64,000 nt of DNA from Brevundimonas goettingensis (GTDB lineage Bacteria; Pseudomonadota; Alphaproteobacteria; Caulobacterales; Caulobacteraceae), in assembly GCF_017487405.1 (NCBI RefSeq), contig NZ_CP062222.1, positions 1,039,001 to 1,103,000 of the forward strand, written 5' to 3'. The translations under genes were made by a program, and so were the position numbers. Numbering within the stretch: position 1 is the stretch's first letter; each line of letters starts with the position of its first letter. Shown piece by piece: positions 8,644-17,984 of this stretch. A model generated the notes under the pieces. The model saw only the letters and a program-made list of their open reading frames with translations. It made no database searches and was not told the DNA's origin.

Positions 8644-11363
8644 CCGGCTGGCTGGGGGTCGTCTTTTCCGCCCTGTTCCTGGCGGCCGTCTGGGCGATCT
8701 GGCGGGCGTCGGACCGGTCGCGGCCGATGACGCCCTGGCTGGTAGGGCTGGGCGTCGCCATCGCCCCCGCCCTTGTCTGGGCCAGCCTGATCGACGGCGC
8801 GCTGAACGGCCGGTTCGGCGACATGCATCTGTCGCTCAGCCGGCTGACGGTCGACGTCACACGAGGAAGCCTCAGCATCGGCGGCGGCCCCGACGACGAC
8901 CTCTTCATCCGCGGCGCCTCGCCCTCGGTCGTGACCATCCCGCGTCAGGCCCCCGGCAAGGGCGCCGTCCTGATGGAGGTCCCTGAGGCCCCGGCGCCCA
9001 ACCCCGTCGGCGAGACCCTGTCGGTCGCGGCGGTCCGGCACGGCGGATCCTATGACGTCATCGGGGCGCAGGACTTCGACCCCGGCATGGCCGTCTGCCT
9101 GAAGGGCTGCGAGGCCCCGGACGCCGTCTGGTATCGCTTCGAACGCGGGCCCTTCCATTTCGAGCAGGACGGGAAGGCCGGACCGGCCCTGCCGCAGCGC
9201 CGCGCCTTCGGCCTGGCGCCGACGGTGTCGTGGAAGCCGTCCCAGGCCATCCATCCCCTGAACCGGGTTCTGCCCGGCGCGCCCGCGACGCATGGTTTCG
9301 TCTATCAGACGGGCAAGCTCTTCGGCGGCTGGAAGATCGTCCTGCTCGATCCGAAGGCGCGCCTCGGCAAGGTCGAGGGCGGGCAGGTCGTCCCGTTCCC
9401 GACGCCCAAGCCCGAACCCATCCCGGTCGATCAGGCCCGCGCCCTGTCGATCTGGGACATCCGCACCTACAACGCCGTCGATCCGGGCGATCCTCTGGGG
9501 CGGTTGCAGGAACGGCGCGAGATCGCGCTCGGCCAGTCCGGCACGGTGCTAACGGCCGCCCTGTCGACCCCTGCGGTGGAACGGGTGGGGCGCTGCCCGA
9601 GGAACGGCTCGCCCTCGCCGGTGGCGCCCGACTTCCCCGTGCTGGGCGGCGACCTGTCCAACGCCCTGACCCAGGATCTGCCCTATCCGGAGCCGGCCCA
9701 TTGCGCGGAACTGGTCTCGGGGACCTTCCGTCTGACCGACCCGGTAGCGGTGGGCAAGGCGGCGGAGCTGCGGCTGGACCGGCTAGGCGGGCCCTGGATC
9801 CTCGGCTGGCTCAGCCTCGCCTGGGCCGTGGTGGTGCTGGCCGTCTGGGGCGAGGACTGGCGGGGCGAGAGCGGCGGCAAGCGGCGCCTGCACTGGATGC
9901 TGTTCGTCGCGTTGCAGGCCCTGCTGGCCATGCGGATGCTGACCGCCTTCGCCGGCCTCGTCGCCGATCCGGAGCTGGCGGGCGGGATCACGGTCGTGGG
10001 GGAAGCGGGCCTCGCCTATGTCGCCATGACCGGCCTGTTCCTGCTGATGGCGCCGCCGACGCAGGGGCGGGCGCTGCGGCTCGCCCTGGTTTTCGGCTTC
10101 ATGCTGGCGGTCAGTCTGGCGCTGCACCTGTGGATGGGCGGGCCGTTCTGGAGCCCGACGCCCGGCGGCCTGTCGCTGTTGGCCACGGCGGGTGTTCTGG
10201 CCCTCAGCGCCCTTCAGGCCTGGGGCGCGACCGAACGGGGCGCCGACCTCGTTCAGAACCTGCAATCCCGTGCTCAAGGCCTTGTTCCTGAACTCCTCAG
10301 GAACCGCACCGTCGACTGGAAGACCGTCCTGCCGACGACCGGGATCGTGCGCGGTCTGCTGGGTCTGATGTCGATCAAGGAGCGGCTGCCGGTGCTCGGT
10401 TTCGCCGTCAGCGCCCTCTATACGCCCGCCCTGATCCTCGGCTTTTCGAGCCTGATGGCCGAGGGAGCGAAGGCGTCGGGGCGTCAGGCGATCCGGCTCG
10501 GGCTCGCCTTCTGCCTGTCGCTCGGGGTGCTGTTCGTCCTGCTGCCGGTGGGGGTCAAGGACAACGGCTATGCCCTCGTCGGCATCCCGATCATGGTCAT
10601 GGCGGCCATGGGGGTGTGGGAGCGTCGCCGCCGCGCGACCGACGGCGAGGCCCGGCTGGCCGCCGCCGCCTGGGCCGCGCCCCTGTGCGGCGCCGTGCTG
10701 ATGGTCTTCGCCGCGCTCGTTGTCTTCCAGGCGCCCGCCGCGGCCTCGCCCGAGGATCTGGCCCGCGCCGCCGTCTCGGCCTCGGACCAGCCCGCCCTCG
10801 ACATCCTGTCCCGCGCCGGCGCCTACAGCCAGAACCAGCTGCGCCTCTGGGCCTTCGGCTCGCCCGATCAGGTCGAGCGCTACGGGTCGTGGGAGGCCGA
10901 GAACCTGCGCGTCTGGTCCCAGCACCTGTCCGACTATACCGCGACCCTGTTCGGCCGGGGCTGGCTGGCGCCGGTCAATCTGAGCGTACTCAAGCCGGTC
11001 CAGCTGAACGACAATGTCTCGACCATCCACATCATGGCTCCCTACGGCCGGTTCGGGGCCGCGGCCCTGCTGCTCTGCCTCGGGGTGCTGGCGGCGGCGG
11101 CGGCGCGGGCGACCCGGCCTGACGTGGCGGGCGAGCCGGGGCAGGGGCGGATCCTCGGCCTGATGGCCCTGTGGATCCTGTTCGGGGTCGGCGCCTATGT
11201 GGTGCTGGCCAATCTTCAGCTGGCGCCCTTCACGGGCCGCAACGTCTATCTGCTGGCCGCCGCCTCCGACAGCGACCTGCTGGAGGGGATGACCCTGTTC
11301 TTCATGGCCTGGTTCGGCCTGACGGCGCTGCGTCCTTCCACGCCTGAAGACGAGGTCGTCTGA
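8640..11363 (+). CDS. Divergent SEDS-family (FtsW/RodA-like) membrane protein with large periplasmic insert
   Basis: 907 residues, about twice a normal SEDS protein. Two N-terminal helices (about 1-18 and 25-48) are followed by a periplasmic beta-rich domain (about 60-375), then a polytopic part of about ten helices. The C-terminal part lines up with FtsW/RodA: VKDNGYAL for the PDLGTAL region, LFGRGWLAP for the GKGLG loop, STIHIMAPYGRFGAA for the TDFIFAVIGEELG loop, and PFTGRNVYLLAAASDSDLL for the final PLPFLSYGGSS loop. SEDS proteins polymerise peptidoglycan with a class B PBP partner, and such a PBP is encoded immediately downstream with a three-base overlap. The catalytic-loop residues differ from the consensus, so enzymatic activity is uncertain. 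Confidence 0.7.
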   Translation: MTGWLGVVFSALFLAAVWAIWRASDRSRPMTPWLVGLGVAIAPALVWASLIDGALNGRFGDMHLSLSRLTVDVTRGSLSIGGGPDDDLFIRGASPSVVTIPRQAPGKGAVLMEVPEAPAPNPVGETLSVAAVRHGGSYDVIGAQDFDPGMAVCLKGCEAPDAVWYRFERGPFHFEQDGKAGPALPQRRAFGLAPTVSWKPSQAIHPLNRVLPGAPATHGFVYQTGKLFGGWKIVLLDPKARLGKVEGGQVVPFPTPKPEPIPVDQARALSIWDIRTYNAVDPGDPLGRLQERREIALGQSGTVLTAALSTPAVERVGRCPRNGSPSPVAPDFPVLGGDLSNALTQDLPYPEPAHCAELVSGTFRLTDPVAVGKAAELRLDRLGGPWILGWLSLAWAVVVLAVWGEDWRGESGGKRRLHWMLFVALQALLAMRMLTAFAGLVADPELAGGITVVGEAGLAYVAMTGLFLLMAPPTQGRALRLALVFGFMLAVSLALHLWMGGPFWSPTPGGLSLLATAGVLALSALQAWGATERGADLVQNLQSRAQGLVPELLRNRTVDWKTVLPTTGIVRGLLGLMSIKERLPVLGFAVSALYTPALILGFSSLMAEGAKASGRQAIRLGLAFCLSLGVLFVLLPVGVKDNGYALVGIPIMVMAAMGVWERRRRATDGEARLAAAAWAAPLCGAVLMVFAALVVFQAPAAASPEDLARAAVSASDQPALDILSRAGAYSQNQLRLWAFGSPDQVERYGSWEAENLRVWSQHLSDYTATLFGRGWLAPVNLSVLKPVQLNDNVSTIHIMAPYGRFGAAALLLCLGVLAAAAARATRPDVAGEPGQGRILGLMALWILFGVGAYVVLANLQLAPFTGRNVYLLAAASDSDLLEGMTLFFMAWFGLTALRPSTPEDEVV

Positions 11364-14098
11364 TGGCCCGTGGAAAGTCCCTGATCGCCGCCGGCAAGAA
11401 GAAGGCCGCCGCCGCCGCCGAGGCTCTGGCGGCCAAGGCTGCCGCGACCCCGCCGCCGCCCGGATCGCCACAGGAGCCGCCGCCCGAAGCCCCGCGCGGC
11501 CCGACGATCCCGCGTGTGTCCCTGCCGTCGTCGCGCCTCGCGCCCGGCTGGATCGTGGGCTTCGTTTTCGTTCTGCTGATCGTCGGCGCGCCCTGGATCC
11601 GGGAGCTGATGGGGCATCCGCGCTCGGACATCCACGCCGTGCGTCAGGCCGACGCCTACAACGCCCTGATCAACGATCTGGTGCTCAAGCGCGGCTGGCT
11701 CGAGATCAAACAGCGTCCCGACGGCGAGGTGCGCATCCAGCCCTCGGCCCTGGCTCCCGGCGATGCCGAGGGCTGGAAGGCGTTCGTGCGCAGCTCCTAT
11801 CTGCGCGTCGACATGACCGAGCCCGGCCGCTGGCTGTTCGACGACGACCTCGGGCGCGGCGCCCGGCTGACCGAGATCGATCCCACGGCGCACCAGGTGC
11901 TCGGCCCCTATGCCGGGACCCTGCAATGGCGCGGCGACATCCAGTTCCGCACCGGCTCCTCGGGCGGGGCGTCGCTGAGGCGCGTTGGCGAGACTCGGGC
12001 CTTCCTGTTCCGCCCGGCGCGCGGCGCCTCCGAGGGCGGGCTGACCACGGCGACACTGAACCTGTTCAAGCCGGAGGAGGGGGAGGGGCAGTCGCTCTGG
12101 CCGCGCCGCTACCGCTTCGTCGACGAGAAGGAGGTCGCCGACGTCATCGCCCTCGACAACCAGAACGCCCTGGTGCGCGTCATCGGCGGCTCGCCGGTCG
12201 TGGTCACCGTCGCCGGGGTCGAGGCCTCGGCCGGGCCGGGCGAGGTCCAGTACTTACGCCTGCCCGCCGACCGCGATCTGGTCTTTACCCGGGGCGAGCG
12301 GGCCGAGCGCTTCGTCTATGAGGTCGCGGCGCCGACCGTGTCCCGCTTCGAGGCCGTCAGCGGCCAGAGGCTGCGCGCGCCCGGTCTGGAAAGCTTCGCC
12401 CGTTCGCTGGAGCCCGCCGTCACCCGCCGCGACGACCGGCCGATCGTCGTCACCCTCGACCAGCGTCTCCAGTCCGAGGCCGAGAGCCAGCTCCACGCCA
12501 TTGTCGACCAGCTTGCCCCGGCGCCCGCCTTCCGCTCGGCGGTGACGATGATGGACGGCATGACCGGCGAGGTTCTGGCCATCGCCAGCCTGCCCGTCGC
12601 GACGGCGGACCAGCAGGACGACACCCGCGGCCGCCACCGCTTCACCACCTCGAACCACAATTTCGATCTGATGCCCGTGGGCTCGGTGGCCAAGGCGCCG
12701 TTGTCGATGGCCATCCTCCAGACCTTCCCGGCCCTGGCGACGCTGGAGGTGCGGCCCGGCGCGCCCGGCTTCCGCGAGCTGCTGGGCGTCGATCTGGGCA
12801 CCCGCCGCGCCGACGGCATGGCCTTCTCCGACACCGTCTCCGGCCCTGCCTGGATGAACTTCACGCGCTTCCTCGAGGCCTCCAGCAACAAATATGCGGC
12901 GGCCTTGATGCTGCTGTCGCTCAGCGACGATCCGACGAAGCCGGACCAGAGCCTGCCGGCCGCGCCGACCGACTGCTACCGCATCTCGGGCGCCCAGCGT
13001 TGTCAGCTTCCGGTGACGCCGATCCTGTCCGGCCAGCCGCGCGGGGAGTTCGGCATCGTCCCCGACATGGCCCAGCAGCGCGCCGTGCCCTGGGCGCTGG
13101 AGCTGACCCGGCTGTTCGGCGTCCAGGCCGAGTTCGACCGCGAGACGCCGCGCCGCGACACCTCCGTCTGGCAGGCCAAGGCCGGCGGGGTGAACCTCGA
13201 CAGCCCGGCCTTGCAGGCGTTGGGGCTCGAGCGCGAGTCGCTGGGCCTCAACGTCATCCACGACCTCAAGGGCGACTATCTGATGAGCACGCTCGGCGGC
13301 GGGCGGTCGCGCTGGTCGACCCTTCGTCTGGCCGAGGTGTTCTCGCGCATGGTGCTGCGGCGTCAGGTCGAGGCGCGGTTCCTGATCGACGCCGAACGCC
13401 CGCCGCTGCAGCCGCTGATGATCCGCGACGAGGCCTGGAAGCCGATGATGACCGGGCTGCGCGCCGTCGTCGGTCCGGGCGGCACGGGCCATGAGATCAA
13501 GCTGCCGACCGCGCCCGAGGGGCAGGAGTACCGGATCTTCGCCAAGACCGGCACGCCCAACGTCGACCGTCAGCAGGCCCTGAACCCCGTCGATCTGACC
13601 ATGATGGCGCTGGCCGCCTATGACTGCGGGCTCAAGTGGGACACGCGCGAGCGCCAGCTGACCCTGGCCGACCAGTCGGGCACGACCTCGGGCCTCCGTC
13701 GCGCCCATGAGCGGGTCAAGCCGATCTGCCGCACGGTCATCGACGGCGTCGGTGTCGCCGCCCTGACCCAGGCCTTCCAGCGCATCGACCGCATGGGATC
13801 GGGCGGCTCAGCGCCCTCGGCCCTGCAGGTGGATCGTGAGACCGGCCGGGTGCTGGGCGTCTCGCCCGACGCGGGCTTCGATGCGGAGAAGGGCCACGCC
13901 ATCGCCCTGGCCATCGCCCGCTATGAGGTCGGGTCCTCCGATGACCGGCCGCTGCGCGCCCTGACCGTGGCCATCAATGTCCAGCAGCGCAGCGACGCCA
14001 TCCACAACCCCGCCACCAAGGTCGCGGCCCTGCTGGTTCAGGATCGCGCCGTGCTCGACTGGCTGGCGCAGGATTCTCCCAACCGGGTGATCGGCTGA
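11363..14098 (+). CDS. Penicillin-binding protein, transpeptidase domain (SEDS partner)
   Basis: 911 residues. An Ala/Pro-rich cytoplasmic tail precedes one membrane helix (about 57-76, GWIVGFVFVLLIVGAPWI). A large unassigned periplasmic region covers about 80-370. The transpeptidase domain begins near VTLDQRLQSEAESQL and MMDGMTGEVLAIASLP. The three active-site motifs are intact: S441-V-A-K444 (SxxK), S507-S-N509 (SxN) and K728-T-G730 (KTG). This predicts a D,D-transpeptidase crosslinking peptidoglycan in the periplasm, partnered with the upstream SEDS-like protein. The N-terminal region does not look like the usual class B dimerisation domain and the protein is longer than PBP2 or FtsI. ATGA-type overlap with both neighbours. 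Confidence 0.8.
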   Translation: MARGKSLIAAGKKKAAAAAEALAAKAAATPPPPGSPQEPPPEAPRGPTIPRVSLPSSRLAPGWIVGFVFVLLIVGAPWIRELMGHPRSDIHAVRQADAYNALINDLVLKRGWLEIKQRPDGEVRIQPSALAPGDAEGWKAFVRSSYLRVDMTEPGRWLFDDDLGRGARLTEIDPTAHQVLGPYAGTLQWRGDIQFRTGSSGGASLRRVGETRAFLFRPARGASEGGLTTATLNLFKPEEGEGQSLWPRRYRFVDEKEVADVIALDNQNALVRVIGGSPVVVTVAGVEASAGPGEVQYLRLPADRDLVFTRGERAERFVYEVAAPTVSRFEAVSGQRLRAPGLESFARSLEPAVTRRDDRPIVVTLDQRLQSEAESQLHAIVDQLAPAPAFRSAVTMMDGMTGEVLAIASLPVATADQQDDTRGRHRFTTSNHNFDLMPVGSVAKAPLSMAILQTFPALATLEVRPGAPGFRELLGVDLGTRRADGMAFSDTVSGPAWMNFTRFLEASSNKYAAALMLLSLSDDPTKPDQSLPAAPTDCYRISGAQRCQLPVTPILSGQPRGEFGIVPDMAQQRAVPWALELTRLFGVQAEFDRETPRRDTSVWQAKAGGVNLDSPALQALGLERESLGLNVIHDLKGDYLMSTLGGGRSRWSTLRLAEVFSRMVLRRQVEARFLIDAERPPLQPLMIRDEAWKPMMTGLRAVVGPGGTGHEIKLPTAPEGQEYRIFAKTGTPNVDRQQALNPVDLTMMALAAYDCGLKWDTRERQLTLADQSGTTSGLRRAHERVKPICRTVIDGVGVAALTQAFQRIDRMGSGGSAPSALQVDRETGRVLGVSPDAGFDAEKGHAIALAIARYEVGSSDDRPLRALTVAINVQQRSDAIHNPATKVAALLVQDRAVLDWLAQDSPNRVIG

Positions 14099-14499
14099 TG
14101 GCGCGGAAGTCCGTCATCGCCGCCGCCCGTCCGAAGACCGGCTCGACACTGTGGCGCGTCCCGGCGGTAATCGCCGTGCTGGCCCTGCTGCTGATCGTCA
14201 TGGGGCGGTGCGCGGGGCGGACGGTCGATCTCCAGGAGCGCAAACAAGGCGCGGCCGTCACCGTCGACGCCACCGGCATCCAGACCTGGGCCCAGTTCTT
14301 CGCCTGCTATCCGCTGCCCGACGCCTATGTGAAGGTCGCCGTCATGCGCCAGTATGCCTCGGGAGACGAAGCTGGCCGTCCGCCCAGCCGGGTCCGCATC
14401 CCGCTGGAGGCTGACGGCAAGGCGATTTCGGCTTCGGAGGCCGGCTGGCTTACGGCCCTGCGGACGGAGACCGTCGTCTGTCCGGTGACGCCCAAATAG
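14098..14499 (+). CDS. Short membrane-anchored periplasmic protein, last gene of operon
   Basis: 133 residues. A basic N terminus (MARKSVIAAARPKTG) leads to one membrane helix (VPAVIAVLALLLIVMG, about 21-37), then a periplasmic domain of about 95 residues with two Cys (FFACYPLPD and ETVVCPV) that could form a disulfide. Not recognised. Its ATG overlaps the PBP stop by one base, and a 109-base gap follows, so it closes the cluster. A role as an accessory of the PBP is inferred from position alone. Confidence 0.65.
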   Translation: MARKSVIAAARPKTGSTLWRVPAVIAVLALLLIVMGRCAGRTVDLQERKQGAAVTVDATGIQTWAQFFACYPLPDAYVKVAVMRQYASGDEAGRPPSRVRIPLEADGKAISASEAGWLTALRTETVVCPVTPK

Positions 14500-14608
14500 G
14501 GCCAGATCGGACAGGGGGCTCGCCAAGCCGGCGTCGCTTCTCCAGACTGCACCCGATTCCGCGACCCCGCGTTAAGAAGGGTCGAATGTTCCCTCTGGAG
14601 GGTCTGTC

Positions 14609-15862
14609 TTGAAGTGTATCGTGCTCGGAGCCGGCGTCATCGGGGTGACGACGGCCTGGTATCTGGCGAAGCAGGGCCATGAGGTCACGGTCATCGAACG
14701 CCAGCTGGGGCCGGCTCTGGAGACCAGTTTCGCCAACGCCGGACAGGTTTCGCCCGGCTATTCCTCGCCCTGGGCCGCGCCCTCGATTCCGAGGAAGGCG
14801 CCGCGCTGGCTGATGATGAAGCACGCGCCGCTGATCCTGCGGCCCGCCGTCAACTGGGACATGATCACCTGGGGCGTGGCCATGCTGCGCAACTGCACTT
14901 CGACCCGCTACGCCCTGAACAAGGAGCGGATGGTTCGTCTGGCCGAATACAGCCGCGACCAGCTCGACGCCCTGCGCGGCGAAACGGGCATCACCTACGA
15001 CGGCCGTCAGCAGGGCACGCTGCAGCTCTTCCGCACCGACAAACAGCTCCACGACGTCGACAAGGACGTAAAGGTGCTCAAGGCCGAGGGTGTGCCGTGT
15101 GAGGTGCTGGACCCCGCCGGCTGTATCGCCGCCGAGCCGGGTCTGGCCCGCTCCGACGTGCCCTTCGTCGGTGGCCTGCGTCTGCCGCACGACGAGACGG
15201 GCGACTGCAACCTGTTTACCGTCCGCCTGGCCGAGATGGCCGCCGAGGCGGGCGTGGTCTTCCGCTTCAACGAGACGGTCAAGCGGGTGAACGTGGACGC
15301 TGGCCGGATTACCTCGGTCATCACCGATCAGGCCGAGCTCAGCGCCGACTCCTATGTCCTGGCGCTCGGCAGCTATTCGACGGCCATCGCCCGGTCGATC
15401 GACCTGCGCCTGCCGGTCTATCCGGTGAAGGGCTACTCCATCACCATGCCGATCGTCGACGAAGCCGGCGCGCCGGTCTCAACCGTCATGGACGAGAGCT
15501 ACAAGGTCGCCATCACCCGCCTAGGCGACCGCATCCGGGTCGGCGGCATGGCCGAGCTTTCGGGCTTCAGCCACGACCTGCCGCCGGCGCGCGAGCGCAC
15601 GCTGAAGCATTCGGTGTCCAGCCTCTTTCCCGGGGCGGGCGACCTCGACGCCGCCCGCTTCTGGACCGGCCTGCGCCCGATGACGCCGGACGGCACCCCG
15701 GTGGTCGGGCCCAGCCGCATCGCCAATCTGCACATCAACACGGGCCACGGGACCCTGGGCTGGACCATGGCCTGCGGTTCTGCGCGGGTGCTGGCCGACC
15801 AGATCAGCGGCAAACGCCCCGAGATCGAGACCGCCGACCTGGCCATCAGCCGCTACGCCTGA
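14609..15862 (+). CDS. dadA: D-amino-acid dehydrogenase, small subunit type
   Basis: 417 residues. Oxidative deamination of D-amino acids (mainly D-alanine) to 2-oxo acids at the membrane, passing electrons to the respiratory chain. The FAD-binding Rossmann motif is at the N terminus ([19 protein letters not shown], residues 5-23), followed by the DadA-typical [19 protein letters not shown], and the C-terminal FAD contact [13 protein letters not shown]. Length matches the family. The start is a TTG at 14609: it gives the expected MKCIVLGAG opening and has TGGAGGG six bases upstream. It converges with leuA, and the two coding regions overlap by ten bases. No alanine racemase gene is adjacent in this window. 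Confidence 0.92.
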   Translation: MKCIVLGAGVIGVTTAWYLAKQGHEVTVIERQLGPALETSFANAGQVSPGYSSPWAAPSIPRKAPRWLMMKHAPLILRPAVNWDMITWGVAMLRNCTSTRYALNKERMVRLAEYSRDQLDALRGETGITYDGRQQGTLQLFRTDKQLHDVDKDVKVLKAEGVPCEVLDPAGCIAAEPGLARSDVPFVGGLRLPHDETGDCNLFTVRLAEMAAEAGVVFRFNETVKRVNVDAGRITSVITDQAELSADSYVLALGSYSTAIARSIDLRLPVYPVKGYSITMPIVDEAGAPVSTVMDESYKVAITRLGDRIRVGGMAELSGFSHDLPPARERTLKHSVSSLFPGAGDLDAARFWTGLRPMTPDGTPVVGPSRIANLHINTGHGTLGWTMACGSARVLADQISGKRPEIETADLAISRYA

Positions 15863-17562
15863 ACAGGCTCCGGAGCCTTGGCGCGCGCCTGAGCCGCCGC
15901 CCGGGCGCTGGTCGCCGCCGACAGCAGGGCCTTGACCGAGGCCGTGGCCACGTCGGCGTCGATGCCCACGCCGAACCAGGTCGCCCCGTCCGCGCCCTTG
16001 CACTCGACATAGGCCGCGGCCTGCACGTCGGAGCCGTGGCCGATGGCGTGCTCCTGATAGTCGGCGATCTCCAGATCGATGCCGACGCCTTCGCGCAAGC
16101 CATCCAGCACGCTGGACATCAGGCCGTTGCCGCGCCCGCTGACCGTATGCTCCTGACCGTCCAGGCTGATGCGGCCGACGAAGTGGCGCGACCCGCCGGT
16201 CACCGCCCCCTCCTGATAGTCGATCAGGCGCAGGGGCTGCGGGCTGTTCAGATGATAGGCGGTCTGGAAGGCGCTCCAGATGTCGGCGGCGTTCAGCTCG
16301 CGGCTGGTCTGGTCCGCCATCTCCTGCACGTGACGGCTGAAGTCGGCCTGCAGGCGCTTGGGCAGTTTCAGCCCCTTGTCCTGCTCCAGGATCCAGGCGA
16401 CCCCGCCCTTGCCCGACTGGGAGTTGACCCGGATCACGGCCTCGTACGAACAGCCGATGTCGGCCGGATCGATGGGCAGATAGGGGACGTCCCACATCTG
16501 GTCGTTGCGCGCCGCCTGGGCCGCGAAGCCCTTCTTGATCGCGTCCTGGTGACTGCCCGAGAAGGCGGTGAAGACCAGTTCGCCGGCATAGGGATGGCGC
16601 GGGTGGACCGGGATCTGGTTGCAGTATTCGACCGTCTGGACCACCTCGTTGATGTCCGAGAAGTCCAGTTCCGGATCAACGCCTTGCGTGTACATGTTCA
16701 GCGCCAGGGTCACGAGATCGACGTTTCCGGTCCGCTCGCCGTTGCCGAACAGACAGCCCTCGACCCGGTCGGCGCCGGCCATGATCGACAGTTCCGCCGC
16801 CGCCACGCCCGTGCCCCGGTCGTTGTGCGGATGGACCGAGATGATCACGCTGTCGCGCCGCGAGATGTTGCGGCCGAACCATTCGATCTGGTCGGCATAG
16901 ACGTTCGGCGACGCCGCCTCGACCGTCGCCGGCAGGTTCAGGATCAGCGGCCGATCCGGCGTCGGCTGCAGGATGTCCATCACCGCCTCGCAGCACTCGA
17001 CCGAGAAATCCAGCTCGGCGGTGGAGAAGGTCTCGGGGCTGTATTCGAAGCGCCAGTCGGTGTTCGGACGTCGCGCCGCCTGATCGCGCAGCAGCTTGGC
17101 CGCCGTCTCGGCGATGCCCTTGATCTCGGGCCGCTCCAGTCCGAAGACGATGCGCCGCCAGGCGGGCGAGACGGCGTTATAGACGTGGACCACGGCCTGT
17201 TTGGCCCCGTCCAGACTGTCGAAGGTCTTCTCGATCAGGTCCGCGCGCGCCTGGGTCAGGACCTGGGGCATGACGTCGTCGGGAATGGCCCCGCGATCGA
17301 CCAGCGACCGGATGAAGTCGAACTCGGTGGCGCCCGCGGAGGGGAAGCCGACCTCGATCTCCTTGATGCCGATCTTCACCAGCAGGTCGAAGAAGCGCTG
17401 CTTCTTCTCGGCGTTCATCGGGTCGATCAGGGCTTGGTTGCCGTCGCGCATGTCGGTCGACAGCCAGCGCGGGGCCCTGGTGATCGTCTTGGAGGGCCAG
17501 GTGCGATCGGAAATGTCGACCTGGGGGAAGGGGCGGTATTTTACGGACGGATCGCGCAGCAT
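15853..17562 (-). CDS. leuA: 2-isopropylmalate synthase
   Basis: 569 residues. Condenses acetyl-CoA with 3-methyl-2-oxobutanoate, the first committed step of leucine synthesis. The catalytic TIM barrel has [11 protein letters not shown] at 35-45 and the metal-binding HPHND at 244-248. The C-terminal LeuA regulatory domain (leucine feedback site) is present to residue 569. The opening [13 protein letters not shown] and the length match the longer type-2-like LeuA. The ATG at 17562 is preferred over one 18 bases upstream because AGGAGA lies about nine bases before it and family members begin here. A possible leader peptide with leucine codons lies upstream on the same strand. Its 3' end overlaps dadA. 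Confidence 0.93.
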   Translation of the reverse strand: MLRDPSVKYRPFPQVDISDRTWPSKTITRAPRWLSTDMRDGNQALIDPMNAEKKQRFFDLLVKIGIKEIEVGFPSAGATEFDFIRSLVDRGAIPDDVMPQVLTQARADLIEKTFDSLDGAKQAVVHVYNAVSPAWRRIVFGLERPEIKGIAETAAKLLRDQAARRPNTDWRFEYSPETFSTAELDFSVECCEAVMDILQPTPDRPLILNLPATVEAASPNVYADQIEWFGRNISRRDSVIISVHPHNDRGTGVAAAELSIMAGADRVEGCLFGNGERTGNVDLVTLALNMYTQGVDPELDFSDINEVVQTVEYCNQIPVHPRHPYAGELVFTAFSGSHQDAIKKGFAAQAARNDQMWDVPYLPIDPADIGCSYEAVIRVNSQSGKGGVAWILEQDKGLKLPKRLQADFSRHVQEMADQTSRELNAADIWSAFQTAYHLNSPQPLRLIDYQEGAVTGGSRHFVGRISLDGQEHTVSGRGNGLMSSVLDGLREGVGIDLEIADYQEHAIGHGSDVQAAAYVECKGADGATWFGVGIDADVATASVKALLSAATSARAAAQARAKAPEPVQA

Positions 17563-17632
17563 CGGGGCGCGTCTCCTCATATTGGAAGTGGTCTGGACAG
17601 GTTACGGCGCGGGTAGAGCCGCCGGGCGCAGA

Positions 17633-17710
17633 TCAGGCGCGGCGGCTGCCGATAAGTCGCGCGTCAAGCCGAAGCGGCAGGCGGCGAAATTGCGTCGAGT
17701 GACAGACCAT
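17633..17710 (-). promoter_or_regulatory. Possible leucine leader peptide upstream of leuA
   Basis: A 25-codon open frame with a strong AGGAG site ends about 70 bases before leuA on the same strand. Its C-terminal half (RRLPLRLDARLIG) contains four Leu codons, three of them CTT, which is uncommon in this GC-rich DNA. The stop codon falls in a hairpin at 17617-17647 (AGCCGCCG paired with CGGCGGCT). This arrangement resembles transcription attenuation, known for branched-chain genes in proteobacteria. The leucines are not consecutive and no T-run follows the hairpin, so the call is tentative. Confidence 0.28.
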
Positions 17711-17836
17711 CCGGCTCCTATAGCGAAGAATCATCGCCTTGGCTTGTGCCTTGGGTAAAAAAATGCATGCCGAACGGAATTGTCCTTCTGGCGGGCGCGA
17801 GAAACCGAGCAGCGTCTGGCCCTCAACCCTTTCACC

Positions 17837-17955
17837 GCTCATCCCGACGAAAGTCGGGATCCAGATGCAAACACCGGGTCCGCCGCAAGGGCGCCGATCG
17901 TGCGAAACTTCAAACACCGCATGTGAATCTGGATCCCGGCCTTCGCCGGGACGAA
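17837..17955. repeat. Paired inverted palindromic repeat (dispersed REP-like element)
   Basis: Two hairpins in opposite orientation: ATCCCGAC-gaaa-GTCGGGAT at 17841-17860 and TCCCGGC-cttc-GCCGGGA at 17934-17951. Each is flanked on its inner side by the complementary words ATCCAGAT and ATCTGGAT. The element resembles the one at 34282-34407 and the widespread 'cgctcatcccngcgaaagcgggnatccag' family of alphaproteobacterial intergenic repeats. It lies between the leuA leader and the dctD stop. No gene was found in the surrounding 17711-17984. Confidence 0.75.
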
Positions 17956-17984
17956 CGGCGGGGAGGGGCGTAGCGAAGCCCCCT

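Noticed and set aside
9783..11471. 562-codon minus-strand frame opposite the SEDS gene
   Set aside because: Gln/Arg/Gly-rich shadow text; the plus strand has clear membrane helices and family motifs.
16036..17616. 526-codon plus-strand frame opposite leuA
   Set aside because: leuA on the minus strand is unambiguous with catalytic motifs.
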